A stretch of 64,000 bases of DNA from Alphaproteobacteria bacterium (GCA_030433005.1 JAUILQ010000005.1:62001-126000), one strand, 5' to 3'. Counted from the stretch's first letter, positions 43,022-52,818 are shown. Notes: a model not told the origin generated them from the sequence alone. Translations and numbers: made by a program.

Positions 43022-44380
43022 ATGTCCGCACCGCCGCAGGAAAAGGGCGCGCCGATCGAGGATCGCCGGCAGCTCGTCGAGTACCTGGAAAGCGCCTGCA
43101 AGCCGCGCGACGAGTGGCGCATCGGCACCGAGCACGAGAAGTTCGCCTTCACCTGGGACGACCTCAAGCCGCTGCCCTACGAGGGGCCGCGCTCGATCCG
43201 CACGCTGCTGGAGACGTTGAGCGAGCGCTTCGGCTGGCAGCCGGTCTACGAGGACGGCAAGCCGCTGGCGCTGCTCAAGGAGGGCTGCTCGATCACCCTG
43301 GAGCCGGGCGGCCAGTTCGAGCTGTCGGGCGCGCCGCTGGAGTCGCTGCACCAGACCTGCGACGAGGTCCACACCCACCTGCACCAGGTCAAGGAGGTCT
43401 GCGAGCCGCTCGGCATCGGCATGCTCGGCGTCGGCTTCGCGCCGACCTGGAGCCGCGCCGAGGTCCAGGAGATGCCCAAGGCGCGCTCCGACATCATGCG
43501 GCGCTACATGCCCAAGGTCGGTTCGCTCGGCCTCGACATGATGCACCGGACCTGCACGGTGCAGGTCAACCTGGACTTCGCCGACGAGCGCGACATGGTG
43601 CGCAAGTTCCGCAGCTCGCTGGCGCTGCAGCCGGTCGCCACGGCGCTGTTCGCCAACTCGCCCTTCACCGAGGGCAAGCCGAACGGCTACCTCAGCTACC
43701 GCAGCCACATCTGGACCGACACCGACCCCGACCGCTGCGGCATCCTGCCCTTCGTCTTCGAGGAGGGCATGGGCTTCGAGCGCTACGTCGAGCACGTGCT
43801 CGACGTGCCGATGTACTTCGTCTACCGCGACGGCCGCTACATCGACGTCGCCGGCCAGTCGTTCCGCGACTTCCTCGACGGCCGCCTGCCCGGCCTGCCC
43901 GGCGAGAAGCCGCTGATGAGCGACTGGGCCGACCACCTGACGACGCTGTTCCCGGAGGTCCGCCTCAAGAAGTACCTGGAGATGCGCGGCGCCGACGGCG
44001 GCCCCTGGCGCCGGCTCTGCGCGCTGCCGGCCTTCTGGACCGGCCTGCTCTACGACGAGGCGGCGCTCTCGGCCTGCGAGGACCTGATCGCCGGCTGGAC
44101 GCCCGATGACCACGCCTACCTGCGCGCCGAGGTGCCGCGCCGGGCGCTCGCCACGCCGTTCCGCGGCCGGCCGCTGCTCGAGCTGGCGCGCGAGGTCGTG
44201 GCGCTGGCCGAGCAGGGCCTGCGCCGCCGCGCCAAGGCCGGCAAGACCAGCCCCGACGAGACCGAGTACCTGGCGGTGCTGCTGCAGGAGGCCTGCGAGA
44301 CCGGCGAGACCCCGGCCGAGGGCCTGCTCCAGGCCTATACCGGCAACCTCGAGGCGCTGTTCCGCGAGTGCGCCTATTGA
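43022..44380 (+). CDS. gshA: Glutamate-cysteine ligase
   Basis: This 452-residue ligase makes gamma-glutamylcysteine, the first step of glutathione synthesis, in the cytoplasm. It belongs to the plant/alphaproteobacterial class: RIGTEHEKF (about residues 37-45) holds the metal-binding acidic residues, LEPGGQFELSGAPL (about 97-110) the glutamate site, and FANSPFTEGK and MYFVYRDGRY lie in the core. No fused gshB domain is present. It is near rsmE, and its product would serve the GST, the ArsC and the Atm1-type exporter encoded in this window. Confidence 0.94.
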   Translation: MSAPPQEKGAPIEDRRQLVEYLESACKPRDEWRIGTEHEKFAFTWDDLKPLPYEGPRSIRTLLETLSERFGWQPVYEDGKPLALLKEGCSITLEPGGQFELSGAPLESLHQTCDEVHTHLHQVKEVCEPLGIGMLGVGFAPTWSRAEVQEMPKARSDIMRRYMPKVGSLGLDMMHRTCTVQVNLDFADERDMVRKFRSSLALQPVATALFANSPFTEGKPNGYLSYRSHIWTDTDPDRCGILPFVFEEGMGFERYVEHVLDVPMYFVYRDGRYIDVAGQSFRDFLDGRLPGLPGEKPLMSDWADHLTTLFPEVRLKKYLEMRGADGGPWRRLCALPAFWTGLLYDEAALSACEDLIAGWTPDDHAYLRAEVPRRALATPFRGRPLLELAREVVALAEQGLRRRAKAGKTSPDETEYLAVLLQEACETGETPAEGLLQAYTGNLEALFRECAY

Positions 44381-44435
44381 GCCGCCGTCGCGGCCGGCTA
44401 TGATCGCCGGCACCCGAAAGGGCGCGGGGGGAGCG

Positions 44436-44651
44436 ATGCTGAGCGACGACGAGAAGGCCTGGGCCAGGGAGTGGGCGCCGAAGATCTTCGGCACCGCCTA
44501 CCTGCTGTGCATCATGGCCATGGTCGGCGCGCACCCGCGGCCGGGCAGCGTCGACAGCCTGACCACCGCGCTGGTCGCGGGGCTGCCCTGGGCGCTCGGC
44601 CTCGGCGCGCTCGGCACCGTCGGCGCGATCCTCTGGCGCCGGCACAACTGA
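44436..44651 (+). CDS. Small membrane protein of unknown function
   Basis: This 71-residue protein has two likely TM helices (about residues 18-34 and 45-66), separated by a short HPRPGSVDSL loop, and a basic WRRHN end that should lie in the cytoplasm. I do not recognise it. A GGGGGGAG purine stretch precedes the ATG. It is 55 bp after gshA and may be co-transcribed. Confidence 0.6.
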   Translation: MLSDDEKAWAREWAPKIFGTAYLLCIMAMVGAHPRPGSVDSLTTALVAGLPWALGLGALGTVGAILWRRHN

Positions 44652-44686
44652 ACTGTCGATACGCGGGTCGAGCCGACGCCCCTTCG

Positions 44687-44716
44687 TCGTCATTCCCGCC
44701 TGCGCGGGAATGACGA
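44687..44716. repeat. Palindromic GTCATTCCCGC intergenic repeat
   Basis: Perfect 13-bp arms (44687-44699 and 44704-44716) around a 4-nt loop contain GTCATTCCCGC and its complement, a palindrome seen in intergenic regions of many proteobacteria. It lies between convergent genes, next to the rpmB terminator. Confidence 0.75.
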
Positions 44717-44726
44717 ACGGGCAACG

Positions 44727-44755
44727 AAAAAGGCCCCCGCCGGTCGGCGGGGGCC
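44727..44755 (-). terminator. Rho-independent terminator of rpmB
   Basis: On the minus strand a perfect 10-bp stem (GGCCCCCGCC with GGCGGGGGCC, loop of 4) is followed by five T residues (complement of 44727-44731). It begins about 28 nt after the rpmB stop. Confidence 0.88.
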
Positions 44756-44783
44756 CTGGTCGCGTGCGCTAGAGAGGCGCCGG

Positions 44784-45083
44784 TCAGGCGGCGGCCGTCT
44801 CGTCCTTCTTGGCGCCGAGGATCTGCTTCTTGATGCGCAGCGCCTCGAGGCCGAGCTTGCGGTCCGGCGTGCCGAGCAGGAAGGCGTCGAGGCCGCCGTT
44901 GTGCTCGACCGTGCGCATGCCGGCCATCGAGATGCGCAGGCGCACCATCTTGCTCAGCGCCTCGCTGTACAGCGAGGTCGTCTGCAGGTTCGGCTTGAAG
45001 CGGCGCTTGGTCTTGATGTTCGAGTGGCTGACGTGGTGGCCACTGGTCACACCCTTGCCGGTGAAGCTGCAGCGTCGGGGCAT
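44784..45083 (-). CDS. rpmB: 50S ribosomal protein L28
   Basis: This 99-residue ribosomal protein has the L28 landmarks MPRRCSFTGKGVTSGHHVSHS at the start, KTKRRFKPNL in the middle and RMRTVEHNGGLDAFL-like sequence in the second half. It is longer than the enterobacterial protein at the C terminus, as usual in alphaproteobacteria. It is monocistronic, with a good promoter (45152-45181), a GGTAAGAG ribosome site and a clear terminator. rpmG is not beside it. Confidence 0.96.
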   Translation of the reverse strand: MPRRCSFTGKGVTSGHHVSHSNIKTKRRFKPNLQTTSLYSEALSKMVRLRISMAGMRTVEHNGGLDAFLLGTPDRKLGLEALRIKKQILGAKKDETAAA

Positions 45084-45151
45084 CGTTCTCTTACCTTCGT
45101 CGGCACGAAAAAATCGGCGGGTGCGGCGGCGCCGGCACCCGGGAGAGCGGG

Positions 45152-45181
45152 TGTATAGGCGAAGCCCGGGGCGCCCGTCAA
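45152..45181 (-). promoter_or_regulatory. Putative rpmB promoter
   Basis: On the minus strand TTGACG (complement of 45176-45181) and TATACA (complement of 45152-45157) are separated by 18 nt. Transcription would start near 45145, giving a 5' leader of about 60 nt with a GC hairpin and an AT-rich stretch before the ribosome site. Confidence 0.6.
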
Positions 45182-45236
45182 GGCGGAAGCGGCTGTTCGC
45201 GGCCAGTCGGGGTAGAGCTGCGGTCGCTCGCGCTCC

Positions 45237-46232
45237 TCACTCGCGCTCCAGGAAGGCGCGGAGCAGGGTCTTGGCGGCGGTCGCCGCCGGCTCGCGGCCC
45301 TCGGCGACGGCCCGCTCGACCTCGGCGAGGCGGGCGGCGACCGCCGGGTGGTCGCGGAAGGCGCGCAGCAGGGCGTCGTCGATCTCGCTCCACATCCAGG
45401 CGCGCGCCTGGGCCGCGCGCTTCTTCGCCAGGCCGGCCTCGCCGAGCGTCTCGCGGAACTTGCCGACCGCCCGCCAGACCGCCTCCAGCCCGGTCTCCTC
45501 GCGCGACGAGACCTGCAGCACCGGCACCTGCCAGTCGGCCGTGGTCGGGCGCAGCATCCGGAGCGCGCTCTGGTATTCGGCCGCCGCGCGGCGTGCCGAG
45601 GCGACGAGGTCGCCGTCGGCCTTGTTGACGACCACCAGGTCGGCGAGCTCGACCACGCCCTTCTTGATGCCCTGCAGCTCGTCGCCGCCCGAGGGCAGCA
45701 GCAGCAGCAGGAAGAGGTCGACCATGTCGGCGACCGCGGTTTCCGACTGGCCGACGCCGACCGTCTCGACGATCACCACGTCGAAGCCGGCGGCCTCGCA
45801 GAGCAGCAGGGCCTCGCGCGTGCGCCGGGCGACGCCGCCCAGCGAGCCGCCGGTCGGCGAGGGCCGCACGAAGGCCTCGAGCGAGCGGGCCAGGCGCTCC
45901 ATGCGCGTCTTGTCGCCCAGGATCGAGCCGCCGGTGACCCGCGAGGAGGGGTCGATGGCGAGCACCGCGACGCGGTGGCCCTGCTCGATCAGGTGGCTGC
46001 CGAAGGCCTCGATGAAGGTCGACTTGCCGGCGCCCGGCGGGCCGGAGATGCCGAGGCGCACGGAGCGGCCGGAGTCGGGCAGCAGGGCGGCGAGCAGGGC
46101 CTCGGCGCGCTCGCGGTGGTCGGCGCGGCGCGACTCGACCAGCGTGATCGCGCGCGCCAGCGCCCGCCGGTCGCCGGCGCGGATCTTCTCGGCCGTCTGC
46201 TCGATGTCGGGGGGCGCGCCGCTGTCGTCCAT
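45237..46232 (-). CDS. meaB: Methylmalonyl-CoA mutase-associated GTPase MeaB
   Basis: This 331-residue G3E GTPase protects and reloads B12-dependent methylmalonyl-CoA mutase. Walker A GPPGAGKS is at residues 64-71, followed by [19 protein letters not shown] (switch region), [10 protein letters not shown] and NKAD for guanine recognition. Its client mutase is encoded 4.4 kb upstream on the same strand. I start at the ATG at 46232; a frame extending to 46310 begins inside the 36-bp inverted repeat and adds unrelated residues. Confidence 0.92.
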   Translation of the reverse strand: MDDSGAPPDIEQTAEKIRAGDRRALARAITLVESRRADHRERAEALLAALLPDSGRSVRLGISGPPGAGKSTFIEAFGSHLIEQGHRVAVLAIDPSSRVTGGSILGDKTRMERLARSLEAFVRPSPTGGSLGGVARRTREALLLCEAAGFDVVIVETVGVGQSETAVADMVDLFLLLLLPSGGDELQGIKKGVVELADLVVVNKADGDLVASARRAAAEYQSALRMLRPTTADWQVPVLQVSSREETGLEAVWRAVGKFRETLGEAGLAKKRAAQARAWMWSEIDDALLRAFRDHPAVAARLAEVERAVAEGREPAATAAKTLLRAFLERE

Positions 46233-46281
46233 GCCGGCGCGCTTAGCACGATTCCGGGCGCTTTGCAGCGCCCCGCGCGCC

Positions 46282-46379
46282 CACGCTTCGTGGTTCGACA
46301 GGCTCACCATGAAGCGAAGGAGAGGTCGGCGCGAACGTCAACGTCGCTTCATGGTGAGCCTGTCGAACCACGAAGCGTG
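46282..46379. repeat. Perfect 36-bp inverted repeat between Atm1-type and meaB genes
   Basis: Arms 46282-46317 and 46344-46379 are exact reverse complements across a 26-nt loop. Each arm contains the GAGCCTGTCGA-type core also seen at 3744-3766. The structure fills most of the gap between the Atm1 stop and the meaB start, so it could terminate or attenuate the minus-strand transcript, or be a mobile palindromic element. Confidence 0.92.
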
Positions 46380-46397
46380 ACGGCTCCCCTGCGCCCC

Positions 46398-48269
46398 CTA
46401 CAGCTCGACCGGCTCGATGGCGCCCTCGGCGCCCTCCTGCTGGCGCAGCCACATCTCGGCGTAGAGGCCGCGCTTCGCCAGCAGCTCGGCGTGGGTGCCG
46501 CTCTCGGCGACGCGGCCGCCGTCGAGCACGACGATGCGGTCGGCATCGATGATCGTCGACAGGCGGTGGGCGATGACCAGGGTCGTGCGCCCGGCCGAGA
46601 CCTCGCGCAGCGCCGCCAGGATGTCGCGCTCGGTCTTGGTGTCGAGGGCGCTGGTCGCCTCGTCGAAGACGAAGATGCAGGGCCGCTTGAGCACCGTGCG
46701 GGCGATCGCCACGCGCTGTTTCTCGCCGCCCGAGAGCTTGAGGCCGCGCTCGCCGACCCGGGTGTCCCAGCGCTCCGGCAGGCCCTCGACGAAACCGTCG
46801 ATCGAGGCGATGCGCGCGGCCTCGACGATCTCAGCTCGGCTCGCCTCGGGTCGGCCGTAGCCGATGTTGTAGGCGATGGTGTCGTTGAACAGCACGGTGT
46901 CCTGCGGGACGATGCCGATGGCCCGGCGCAGCGAATGCTGGGAGATGTCGCGCAGGTCCTGGCCGTCGATGCGGATGGCGCCGCGCTCGACGTCCCAGAA
47001 GCGGAACAGCAGGCGCGACAGGGTCGACTTGCCGGCGCCGCTCGGGCCGACCACGGCCACGGTCTGGCCGGCCGGGATGGTGAAGCTCAGCCCCTTCAGG
47101 ATCGGCCGGTCGGCGTGGTAGCGGAAGTGCACCTCGTCGAACACCACCTCGGCGCCGCCGGGCTTCAGCGGCGGGGCGTCCCTGCGGTCGGTGACGCCGG
47201 GGTCGACGAGCAGCAGCTGGAACATGATCTCCATGTCGATCAGCGACTGCTTGATCTCGCGGTAGACGAAGCCGAAGAAGTTCAGCGGCTGGGCGAGCTG
47301 CATCATGTAGGCGTTGACCGCGACGAAGTCGCCGACCGTCATGGTGCCGGCGCGCAGGCGGAAGGCGGCGAGCAGCATCAGCGAGGTCACGCCGACCGCG
47401 ACGATCGCCGCCTGGCCGACGTTGAGCAGCGACAGCGAGGTGCGCGAGGCCGTGGCCGCCGTCTCGTAGGTCCGCAGGCCCTCGTCGTAGCGCCGCGCCT
47501 CGTGGGCCTCGTTGCCGAAGTACTTGACCGTCTCGAAGTTGAGCAGGCTGTCGATCGCCCGGGTGTTGGCCTGCTGGTCGCTCTCGTTCATGCGCCGGCG
47601 CAGCTTCAGCCGCCATTCGGTGACGCGGTAGGTATAGAAGATGTAGCCGAGCACCGTGACCAGGGTGATCGCCGCGAACTCGACGCCGTACATCACCCAG
47701 AGGATGCCGCTGGTCAGCGCCAGCTCGATCAGCGTCGGCAGCACCGAGAACAGCGAGAAGTTCAGCAGCGAATCGATCGCCTTGGTGCCGCGCTCGATGA
47801 CCCGCGACAGGCCGCCGGTCTGGCGCTCCAGGTGGAAGGCCAGCGACAGGCCGTGCAGGTGCTCGAAGACCTGCAGCGCGACCTTGCGGATGGCGCGCTG
47901 GCCGACCTTGGCGAAGAAGGCCTCGCGCAGCTCCTGGAAGCCCAGGCTGGCGACCCGCGCGCCGCCGTAGGCCAGGATCAGGCCGATCGGCAGCGCCGCC
48001 TCGACCGGCACGCCGCCGCCGTCGCCGCCGGCCCCTTGCGCGGCCTCGCCGAGCGCGGTCAGCGCGTCGATCGCTTCCTTGTAGATCAGCGGCACCACGA
48101 CCAGCGCGCCCTTGGCGACGACCAGGCAGCCGATCGCCAGCACGACGCGCCAGCGCAGCCCCGGCTCGCCCTGCGGCCAGAGGTGCGGCAGCAGGTCGCG
48201 CACCGTCTGCCACTGGCTGCGGGCCGGCGGCGCCGCCTTCAGGACCTCCGGGTTCTCCGCGTCGCTCAA
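46398..48269 (-). CDS. Atm1-type ABC exporter (fused permease-ATPase)
   Basis: This 623-residue half-transporter homodimerises in the inner membrane. Residues about 35-335 form six TM helices with RVIERGTKAIDSLLNF and ETVKYFGNEAHEARRY, which are distinctive of Atm1/ABCB7 exporters of glutathione conjugates and heavy-metal complexes. The ATPase domain has Walker A GPSGAGKST, LSGGEKQRVAIART and FDEATSALD. The start is a TTG with GGAAAGG upstream. Local gshA, GST and ArsC genes fit a glutathione-linked role. It follows the coiled-coil protein gene by 49 bp. Confidence 0.9.
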   Translation of the reverse strand: MSDAENPEVLKAAPPARSQWQTVRDLLPHLWPQGEPGLRWRVVLAIGCLVVAKGALVVVPLIYKEAIDALTALGEAAQGAGGDGGGVPVEAALPIGLILAYGGARVASLGFQELREAFFAKVGQRAIRKVALQVFEHLHGLSLAFHLERQTGGLSRVIERGTKAIDSLLNFSLFSVLPTLIELALTSGILWVMYGVEFAAITLVTVLGYIFYTYRVTEWRLKLRRRMNESDQQANTRAIDSLLNFETVKYFGNEAHEARRYDEGLRTYETAATASRTSLSLLNVGQAAIVAVGVTSLMLLAAFRLRAGTMTVGDFVAVNAYMMQLAQPLNFFGFVYREIKQSLIDMEIMFQLLLVDPGVTDRRDAPPLKPGGAEVVFDEVHFRYHADRPILKGLSFTIPAGQTVAVVGPSGAGKSTLSRLLFRFWDVERGAIRIDGQDLRDISQHSLRRAIGIVPQDTVLFNDTIAYNIGYGRPEASRAEIVEAARIASIDGFVEGLPERWDTRVGERGLKLSGGEKQRVAIARTVLKRPCIFVFDEATSALDTKTERDILAALREVSAGRTTLVIAHRLSTIIDADRIVVLDGGRVAESGTHAELLAKRGLYAEMWLRQQEGAEGAIEPVEL

Positions 48270-48318
48270 ACCGAGCCTTTCCGCCGGTGTCGCCGCCCGG
48301 TCGCGGCCACGTCCGCGG

Positions 48319-50634
48319 CTATTGCTGCTGGCGGCCGACCGAGCGCGCCAGCAGCAGGTAGAGCTTGCCGACGTCGGCGGTCAGGAAGGTCGCGCTCAGC
48401 ACGTTCTCCGGGTCGCATTCCGCCGCCTGGTTGAGCAGCGATTCGAACTGCTGGATATAGCGCGAGGCCTGCTGGCGGAAACGCTCGTCCTCGCGGTAGC
48501 GCTGGGCGATCTGCCGGGCCATACCGTCGTCGCGGCGGCGTACCAGGCGCCGGGCGAAGATGTTGCGCTCGCCCTTGCGCCAGCGCTTCCAGTAGTCGTC
48601 GGGGATCTCCTCGTCGACCAGCTTGGCGATGTCGACCGAGGCCTCGGTCAGCTCGTCGAGCATCAACGTCGCGGTGCGCAGGAACAGGTCGCGGCGCGCC
48701 TCCAGGTCGGACTGGCGCAGGCGCAGGGTGTGCTGGCTGGCTTCCTCGGAGGCGCGGCGCAGCTCCTCCGCCTGCTGGCGGCAGGCGATCGAGACGTCGT
48801 TGAGCCGGGCAACCGCCGCCTCGACCGTGCGGTCGAAGCCCTGGCCCTGGTCCTCGAACTGCTGGCCGACCGCGCGGGCGCGCTCCAGGGCGCCGTCGGC
48901 CGACTGGGTCAGGGCGCCGGCCGCCTGGGTCAGGTGGTTCGACAGCTCCTTGAGCCGCGTCGCGGCGCTGGCCGAGGCTTGGCCGAAGTCGTTGACGCTG
49001 CCGCCGAGCGACAGCTTGATCTCCTGGGCCGAGGCCTCGGCATCGCGGCTCGCCTGCTCGAGCGCCCGGCTCTGCTCGCTGAGCAGCGCGCGCACCGTCT
49101 CGCTGGCGCTCGTCAGCTGCGGCGTCAGCCCGCCGATGCGCTCCAGCTCCTCCTCGACGGCGCTGCGCAGGGTCGTGGCGGCGGTCTGCGCCGAGGCGGT
49201 CAGGTCGGACAGCGCCTGGCCCTGCTCCTGCATCTCGGCCGAGGCCTCCTTGGAGCTCTCGCTGGCCTCGCGCGCCCGCTCGGCCAGGGTCTGCGCCAGG
49301 CGCTGCAGGCTGGCGTTGGCCTTGTCGATGCGCTCTGCGGTCAGGTCGGTGACCTCGCGCAGCTGTTCGGCGCGGCGCTGGAAGGCCTCGCCGGACTGGC
49401 CGGCACGCTCGATCGCCCGGTCCGAGGCGGCGCTCAGCGCCTGCACGTGGGGGCGCAGCGCCTCGCTCGCCTCCTGCAGGCGCCGGGTCGCGTGGCGCGC
49501 GGTCTCCGAAAGCTGGGTCGCCGAGGCCTCGCCCATCGACTGCAGGTCGCTGCGCGCCTGGATCATGGTGCCGCGCATCTTCTCGCTGGCGCGCTCGACG
49601 GTCGCCGCCGCCGTCTCGGCCTCGGAGCGGAAGATCCCGCCCATCTGGGCGGCGCCCGAGACCGCCTCGTCGGCCGAGCTGCGCACCAGCTCGGCGACGC
49701 CCTGCAGGGCGTGGTTGATCTCGCCGCTCTTCTGCTCGATCTCCTCGACCAGGCGGGCCAGGTCGCCGGCCTGGTTGCCGAGCATGGCCTTCAGGTAGTC
49801 GGCCTGGTTGACCGCGCCGGCGAAGGAGGTGGTCAGCCGCTCGAGCAGCTCGCGCGCCTCCTCGTTGAACGACTTGGCGCGCTGCGCGAGATCGCGGGTC
49901 GCGGTCTGGATCGCCTTGGTGTCGCCCTCCAGCTGCTGGCGCAGGCCGCCGGCGCTGCTGGTCAGCTCGTGGGTGACGCGCACCAGGTCCGAGGAGCGCT
50001 CGCCCAGGCGGTCGGCGGCGGCGACCGACTCGCTGACCGCGCGGTCGGCGGCGCCGGCCAGCTCGGCGACCGGCTCGCGCACCGCCTCGAGGATCTCGGC
50101 GGCGGCCTGCTGGGCCTTTTCCGAGGCGCTGTTGAGCTCGGCGATCTGGCGGTCGGTCGCGGTGCGCATCTCCTCCAGGCGCGCCGAGGCCTGGGCGTCG
50201 ATCTCGCCGATCCGGCCGAGCTGGCGGGCCAGCTCGTCGCGCACCTCGCCCAGCTTCTCGGTGGCGTCGTCGGCCGAGCCGCGCACCAGCTCGCCCTGCT
50301 CGCGCAGCGAGTCGGTGATCGCGCGCACGCGCGCCGTGGCGTCGTCGGGCGGGTAGGCCAGGGCGTCGAGCTTCTCGACCAGCGCCGCCGTCTCGGCCGA
50401 CAGGCCGCGGGCGCGCGCCACGACCAGGGCGACCAGCCAGAGGAAGACCAGCGGCGCGAAGACGCCGACGACCAGCGTGCCGAGCTCGTGCGGCAGCAGG
50501 CTGGAGATCTGGCCGACGCCGTAGACGCGGCTGAGATAGAGCCAGCAGAACAGCAGCCAGCCGACGCTGAGCGCCAGGCCGGCGCCGATCAGCAGGCGAT
50601 AGAGGCGCCTGCGCCGCAGGGACCAGTCGACCAC
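48319..50634 (-). CDS. Two-TM giant coiled-coil protein, TipN-like architecture
   Basis: This 771-residue protein has two N-terminal TM helices (about 12-34 and 50-73), a cytoplasmic coiled-coil region spanning about 80-650 with many Ala/Glu/Gln heptads, and a distinct C-terminal domain (about 655-771) with EEIPDDYWKRWRKGERNIF and a VGKLYLLLARSVG-like end. The same order of parts is known for the Caulobacter pole marker TipN. It is not a chemoreceptor, since the hairpin tip is absent. The GTG start is 16 bp after the methylmalonyl-CoA mutase stop. Function as a polarity or envelope scaffold is inference. Confidence 0.7.
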   Translation of the reverse strand: MVDWSLRRRRLYRLLIGAGLALSVGWLLFCWLYLSRVYGVGQISSLLPHELGTLVVGVFAPLVFLWLVALVVARARGLSAETAALVEKLDALAYPPDDATARVRAITDSLREQGELVRGSADDATEKLGEVRDELARQLGRIGEIDAQASARLEEMRTATDRQIAELNSASEKAQQAAAEILEAVREPVAELAGAADRAVSESVAAADRLGERSSDLVRVTHELTSSAGGLRQQLEGDTKAIQTATRDLAQRAKSFNEEARELLERLTTSFAGAVNQADYLKAMLGNQAGDLARLVEEIEQKSGEINHALQGVAELVRSSADEAVSGAAQMGGIFRSEAETAAATVERASEKMRGTMIQARSDLQSMGEASATQLSETARHATRRLQEASEALRPHVQALSAASDRAIERAGQSGEAFQRRAEQLREVTDLTAERIDKANASLQRLAQTLAERAREASESSKEASAEMQEQGQALSDLTASAQTAATTLRSAVEEELERIGGLTPQLTSASETVRALLSEQSRALEQASRDAEASAQEIKLSLGGSVNDFGQASASAATRLKELSNHLTQAAGALTQSADGALERARAVGQQFEDQGQGFDRTVEAAVARLNDVSIACRQQAEELRRASEEASQHTLRLRQSDLEARRDLFLRTATLMLDELTEASVDIAKLVDEEIPDDYWKRWRKGERNIFARRLVRRRDDGMARQIAQRYREDERFRQQASRYIQQFESLLNQAAECDPENVLSATFLTADVGKLYLLLARSVGRQQQ

Positions 50635-50649
50635 CCTAGAACCTGCCGC

Positions 50650-52818
50650 TCATTCGGCCGCCTCGCGGCGGCGCCGGACCAGGCCCAGGATCTCGCCGGC
50701 GGCCTGCGGGATGTTGGTGCCGGGGCCGTAGATCGCCGCCACCCCCTGCTCCTGCAGGAAGCCGTAGTCCTGCGGCGGGATGACGCCGCCGCAGATCACC
50801 ACGATGTCCTCGGCGCCGGCCTCTCTCAGCGCCTTCATCAGGTCGGGCACCAGGGTTCGGTGGGCGGCCGCCTGGCTGGACACGCCGATGACGTGGACGT
50901 CGTTCTCGATCGCCTGGCGCGCGGCCTCCTCGGGGGTCTGGAACAGCGGGCCGATGTCGACGTCGAAGCCGATGTCGGCAAAGGCCGTGGCGATGATCTT
51001 GGCGCCGCGGTCGTGGCCGTCCTGGCCGAGCTTGACGACCAGCAGCCGCGGCCGCCGGCCCTCCTCTGCCTCGAAGCCCTCGATCTCCTTGCGGATCTTC
51101 TCGAAGCCGGCGTCGCCCTCGTAGGCCGAGCCGTAGACGCCGGAGATCGAGCGGATGGTCGCGCGGTGCCGGCTGTAGACCTGCTCCAGGGCGTCGGAGA
51201 TCTCGCCGACCGTGGCGCGCTTGCGGGTCGCCTCGACCGACAGCGCCAGCAGGTTGCCCTCGCCGCTCTCGGCGGCGTCGGTCAGCGCCTTCAGGGCGGC
51301 GCGGCAGGCCGCCTCGTCGCGCGAGTCGCGCAGCTTCTTGAGGCGCGCGACCTGCTGCTCCAGGACGCGGGTGTTGTCGACGTTGAGGATGTCGAGCTCG
51401 TCGGCGGCCTCGGGCCGGTAGCGGTTGACGCCGACGATGGTGTCCTCGCCGCGGTCGATGCGCGCCTGGCGCCGAGCCGCCGATTCCTCGATGCGCAGCT
51501 TCGGCATGCCGCTTTCGACCGCCTTGGTCATGCCGCCCATCTCCTCGACCTCGTCGATCAGGGCGCGGGCGTGGCTGGCCAGGGCGTGGGTCAGGCTCTC
51601 GACGTAGTAGCTGCCGCCCAGCGGGTCGACGGTCTTCGTCACGCCGCTCTCCTCGGCGATGATCAGCTGGGTGTTGCGGGCGATCCGCGCCGAGAAGGGC
51701 GTCGGCAGCGCGACCGCCTCGTCGAGCGCGTTGGTGTGCAGCGACTGCGTGCCGCCGAGCACCGCGGCCAGCGCCTCGATGGTCGTGCGGATGACGTTGT
51801 TGTAGGGGTCCTGCTCGGCCAGCGAGACGCCCGAGGTCTGGCAGTGGGTGCGCAGCATCAGCGAGCGCGGGTCCTCGGCGCCGAACTTCTCCTTCATCAG
51901 GCTGGCCCAGAGCAGGCGCGCGGCGCGCAGCTTGGCGACCTCCATGAAGAAGTTCATGCCGATGCAGAAGAAGAATGACAGGCGCGGCGCGAAGTCGTCG
52001 ACCTTGAGGCCGCGGCCGACCGCGGTGCGCACGTACTCCAGGCCGTCGGCGATGGTAAAGGCCAGCTCCTGCACGCAGGTCGCCCCGGCCTCCTGCATGT
52101 GGTAGCCGCTGATCGAGATCGAGTTGAAGCGCGGCATCTTCTCGGCCGTGTAGCCGATGATGTCGGCGACGATCCGCATCGAGGGCTCGGGCGGGTAGAT
52201 GTAGGTGTTGCGGACCATGAACTCCTTGAGGATGTCGTTCTGGATCGTGCCGCTCAGCTTCTCGGGCGGCACGCCCTGCTCCTCGGCGGCGACGATGTAG
52301 CCGGCCAGCACCGGCAGCACCGCCCCGTTCATGGTCATCGAGACCGACATCTCGTCGAGCGGGATGCCGTCGAACAGCACCTTCATGTCCTCGACCGAGT
52401 CGATCGCCACCCCGGCCTTGCCGACGTCGCCGACGACGCGCGGATGGTCGCTGTCGTAGCCGCGGTGGGTGGCCAGGTCGAAGGCCACCGACAGGCCCTT
52501 CTGCCCGGCCTTGAGGTTGGCCTTGTAGAAGGCGTTGGACTCCTCGGCGGTCGAGAAGCCGGCGTACTGGCGCAGGGTCCAGGGCCTGACGGTGTACATC
52601 GTCGCGCGCGGGCCGCGCAGGAAGGGCGCGAAGCCGGGCAGGCCGGGGTCGAGCTCCAGGGCCTCCAGGTCGGCGGCGGTGTAGAGCGGCTTGACCGGGA
52701 TGCCCTCTGGCGTCTGCCAGGTCAGGCTCTCCGGGTCGCCGCCCTTCAGCTCCTTGGCGGCGGCGGCGCGCCAGTCGTCGAGGCTCGGCTTGCCGAATCC
52801 GGGGTCGAAGTCCGCCAT
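50650..52818 (-). CDS. scpA: Methylmalonyl-CoA mutase
   Basis: This 722-residue B12 enzyme interconverts methylmalonyl-CoA and succinyl-CoA. The TIM-barrel domain (to about 560) has [20 protein letters not shown] and the [11 protein letters not shown] block. The cobalamin domain (about 590-720) carries the base-off motif [12 protein letters not shown] with the cobalt-ligating histidine. The length fits the single-gene homodimeric type, and no small subunit gene is adjacent. Its chaperone MeaB is encoded downstream on the same strand. The gene is squeezed between the cyclase (48 bp) and the coiled-coil protein (16 bp). Confidence 0.95.
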   Translation of the reverse strand: MADFDPGFGKPSLDDWRAAAAKELKGGDPESLTWQTPEGIPVKPLYTAADLEALELDPGLPGFAPFLRGPRATMYTVRPWTLRQYAGFSTAEESNAFYKANLKAGQKGLSVAFDLATHRGYDSDHPRVVGDVGKAGVAIDSVEDMKVLFDGIPLDEMSVSMTMNGAVLPVLAGYIVAAEEQGVPPEKLSGTIQNDILKEFMVRNTYIYPPEPSMRIVADIIGYTAEKMPRFNSISISGYHMQEAGATCVQELAFTIADGLEYVRTAVGRGLKVDDFAPRLSFFFCIGMNFFMEVAKLRAARLLWASLMKEKFGAEDPRSLMLRTHCQTSGVSLAEQDPYNNVIRTTIEALAAVLGGTQSLHTNALDEAVALPTPFSARIARNTQLIIAEESGVTKTVDPLGGSYYVESLTHALASHARALIDEVEEMGGMTKAVESGMPKLRIEESAARRQARIDRGEDTIVGVNRYRPEAADELDILNVDNTRVLEQQVARLKKLRDSRDEAACRAALKALTDAAESGEGNLLALSVEATRKRATVGEISDALEQVYSRHRATIRSISGVYGSAYEGDAGFEKIRKEIEGFEAEEGRRPRLLVVKLGQDGHDRGAKIIATAFADIGFDVDIGPLFQTPEEAARQAIENDVHVIGVSSQAAAHRTLVPDLMKALREAGAEDIVVICGGVIPPQDYGFLQEQGVAAIYGPGTNIPQAAGEILGLVRRRREAAE

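Noticed and set aside
46233-46310. Longer meaB start giving an MVSLSNHE N terminus
   Set aside because: That start lies inside the 36-bp inverted repeat and the added residues are encoded by repeat DNA; family similarity begins at 46232.
48112-51978. 1288-codon open frame on the plus strand
   Set aside because: It is antisense to the exporter, coiled-coil and mutase genes. It has no ribosome site and no recognisable domain; it is long only because stop codons are rare at this GC content.
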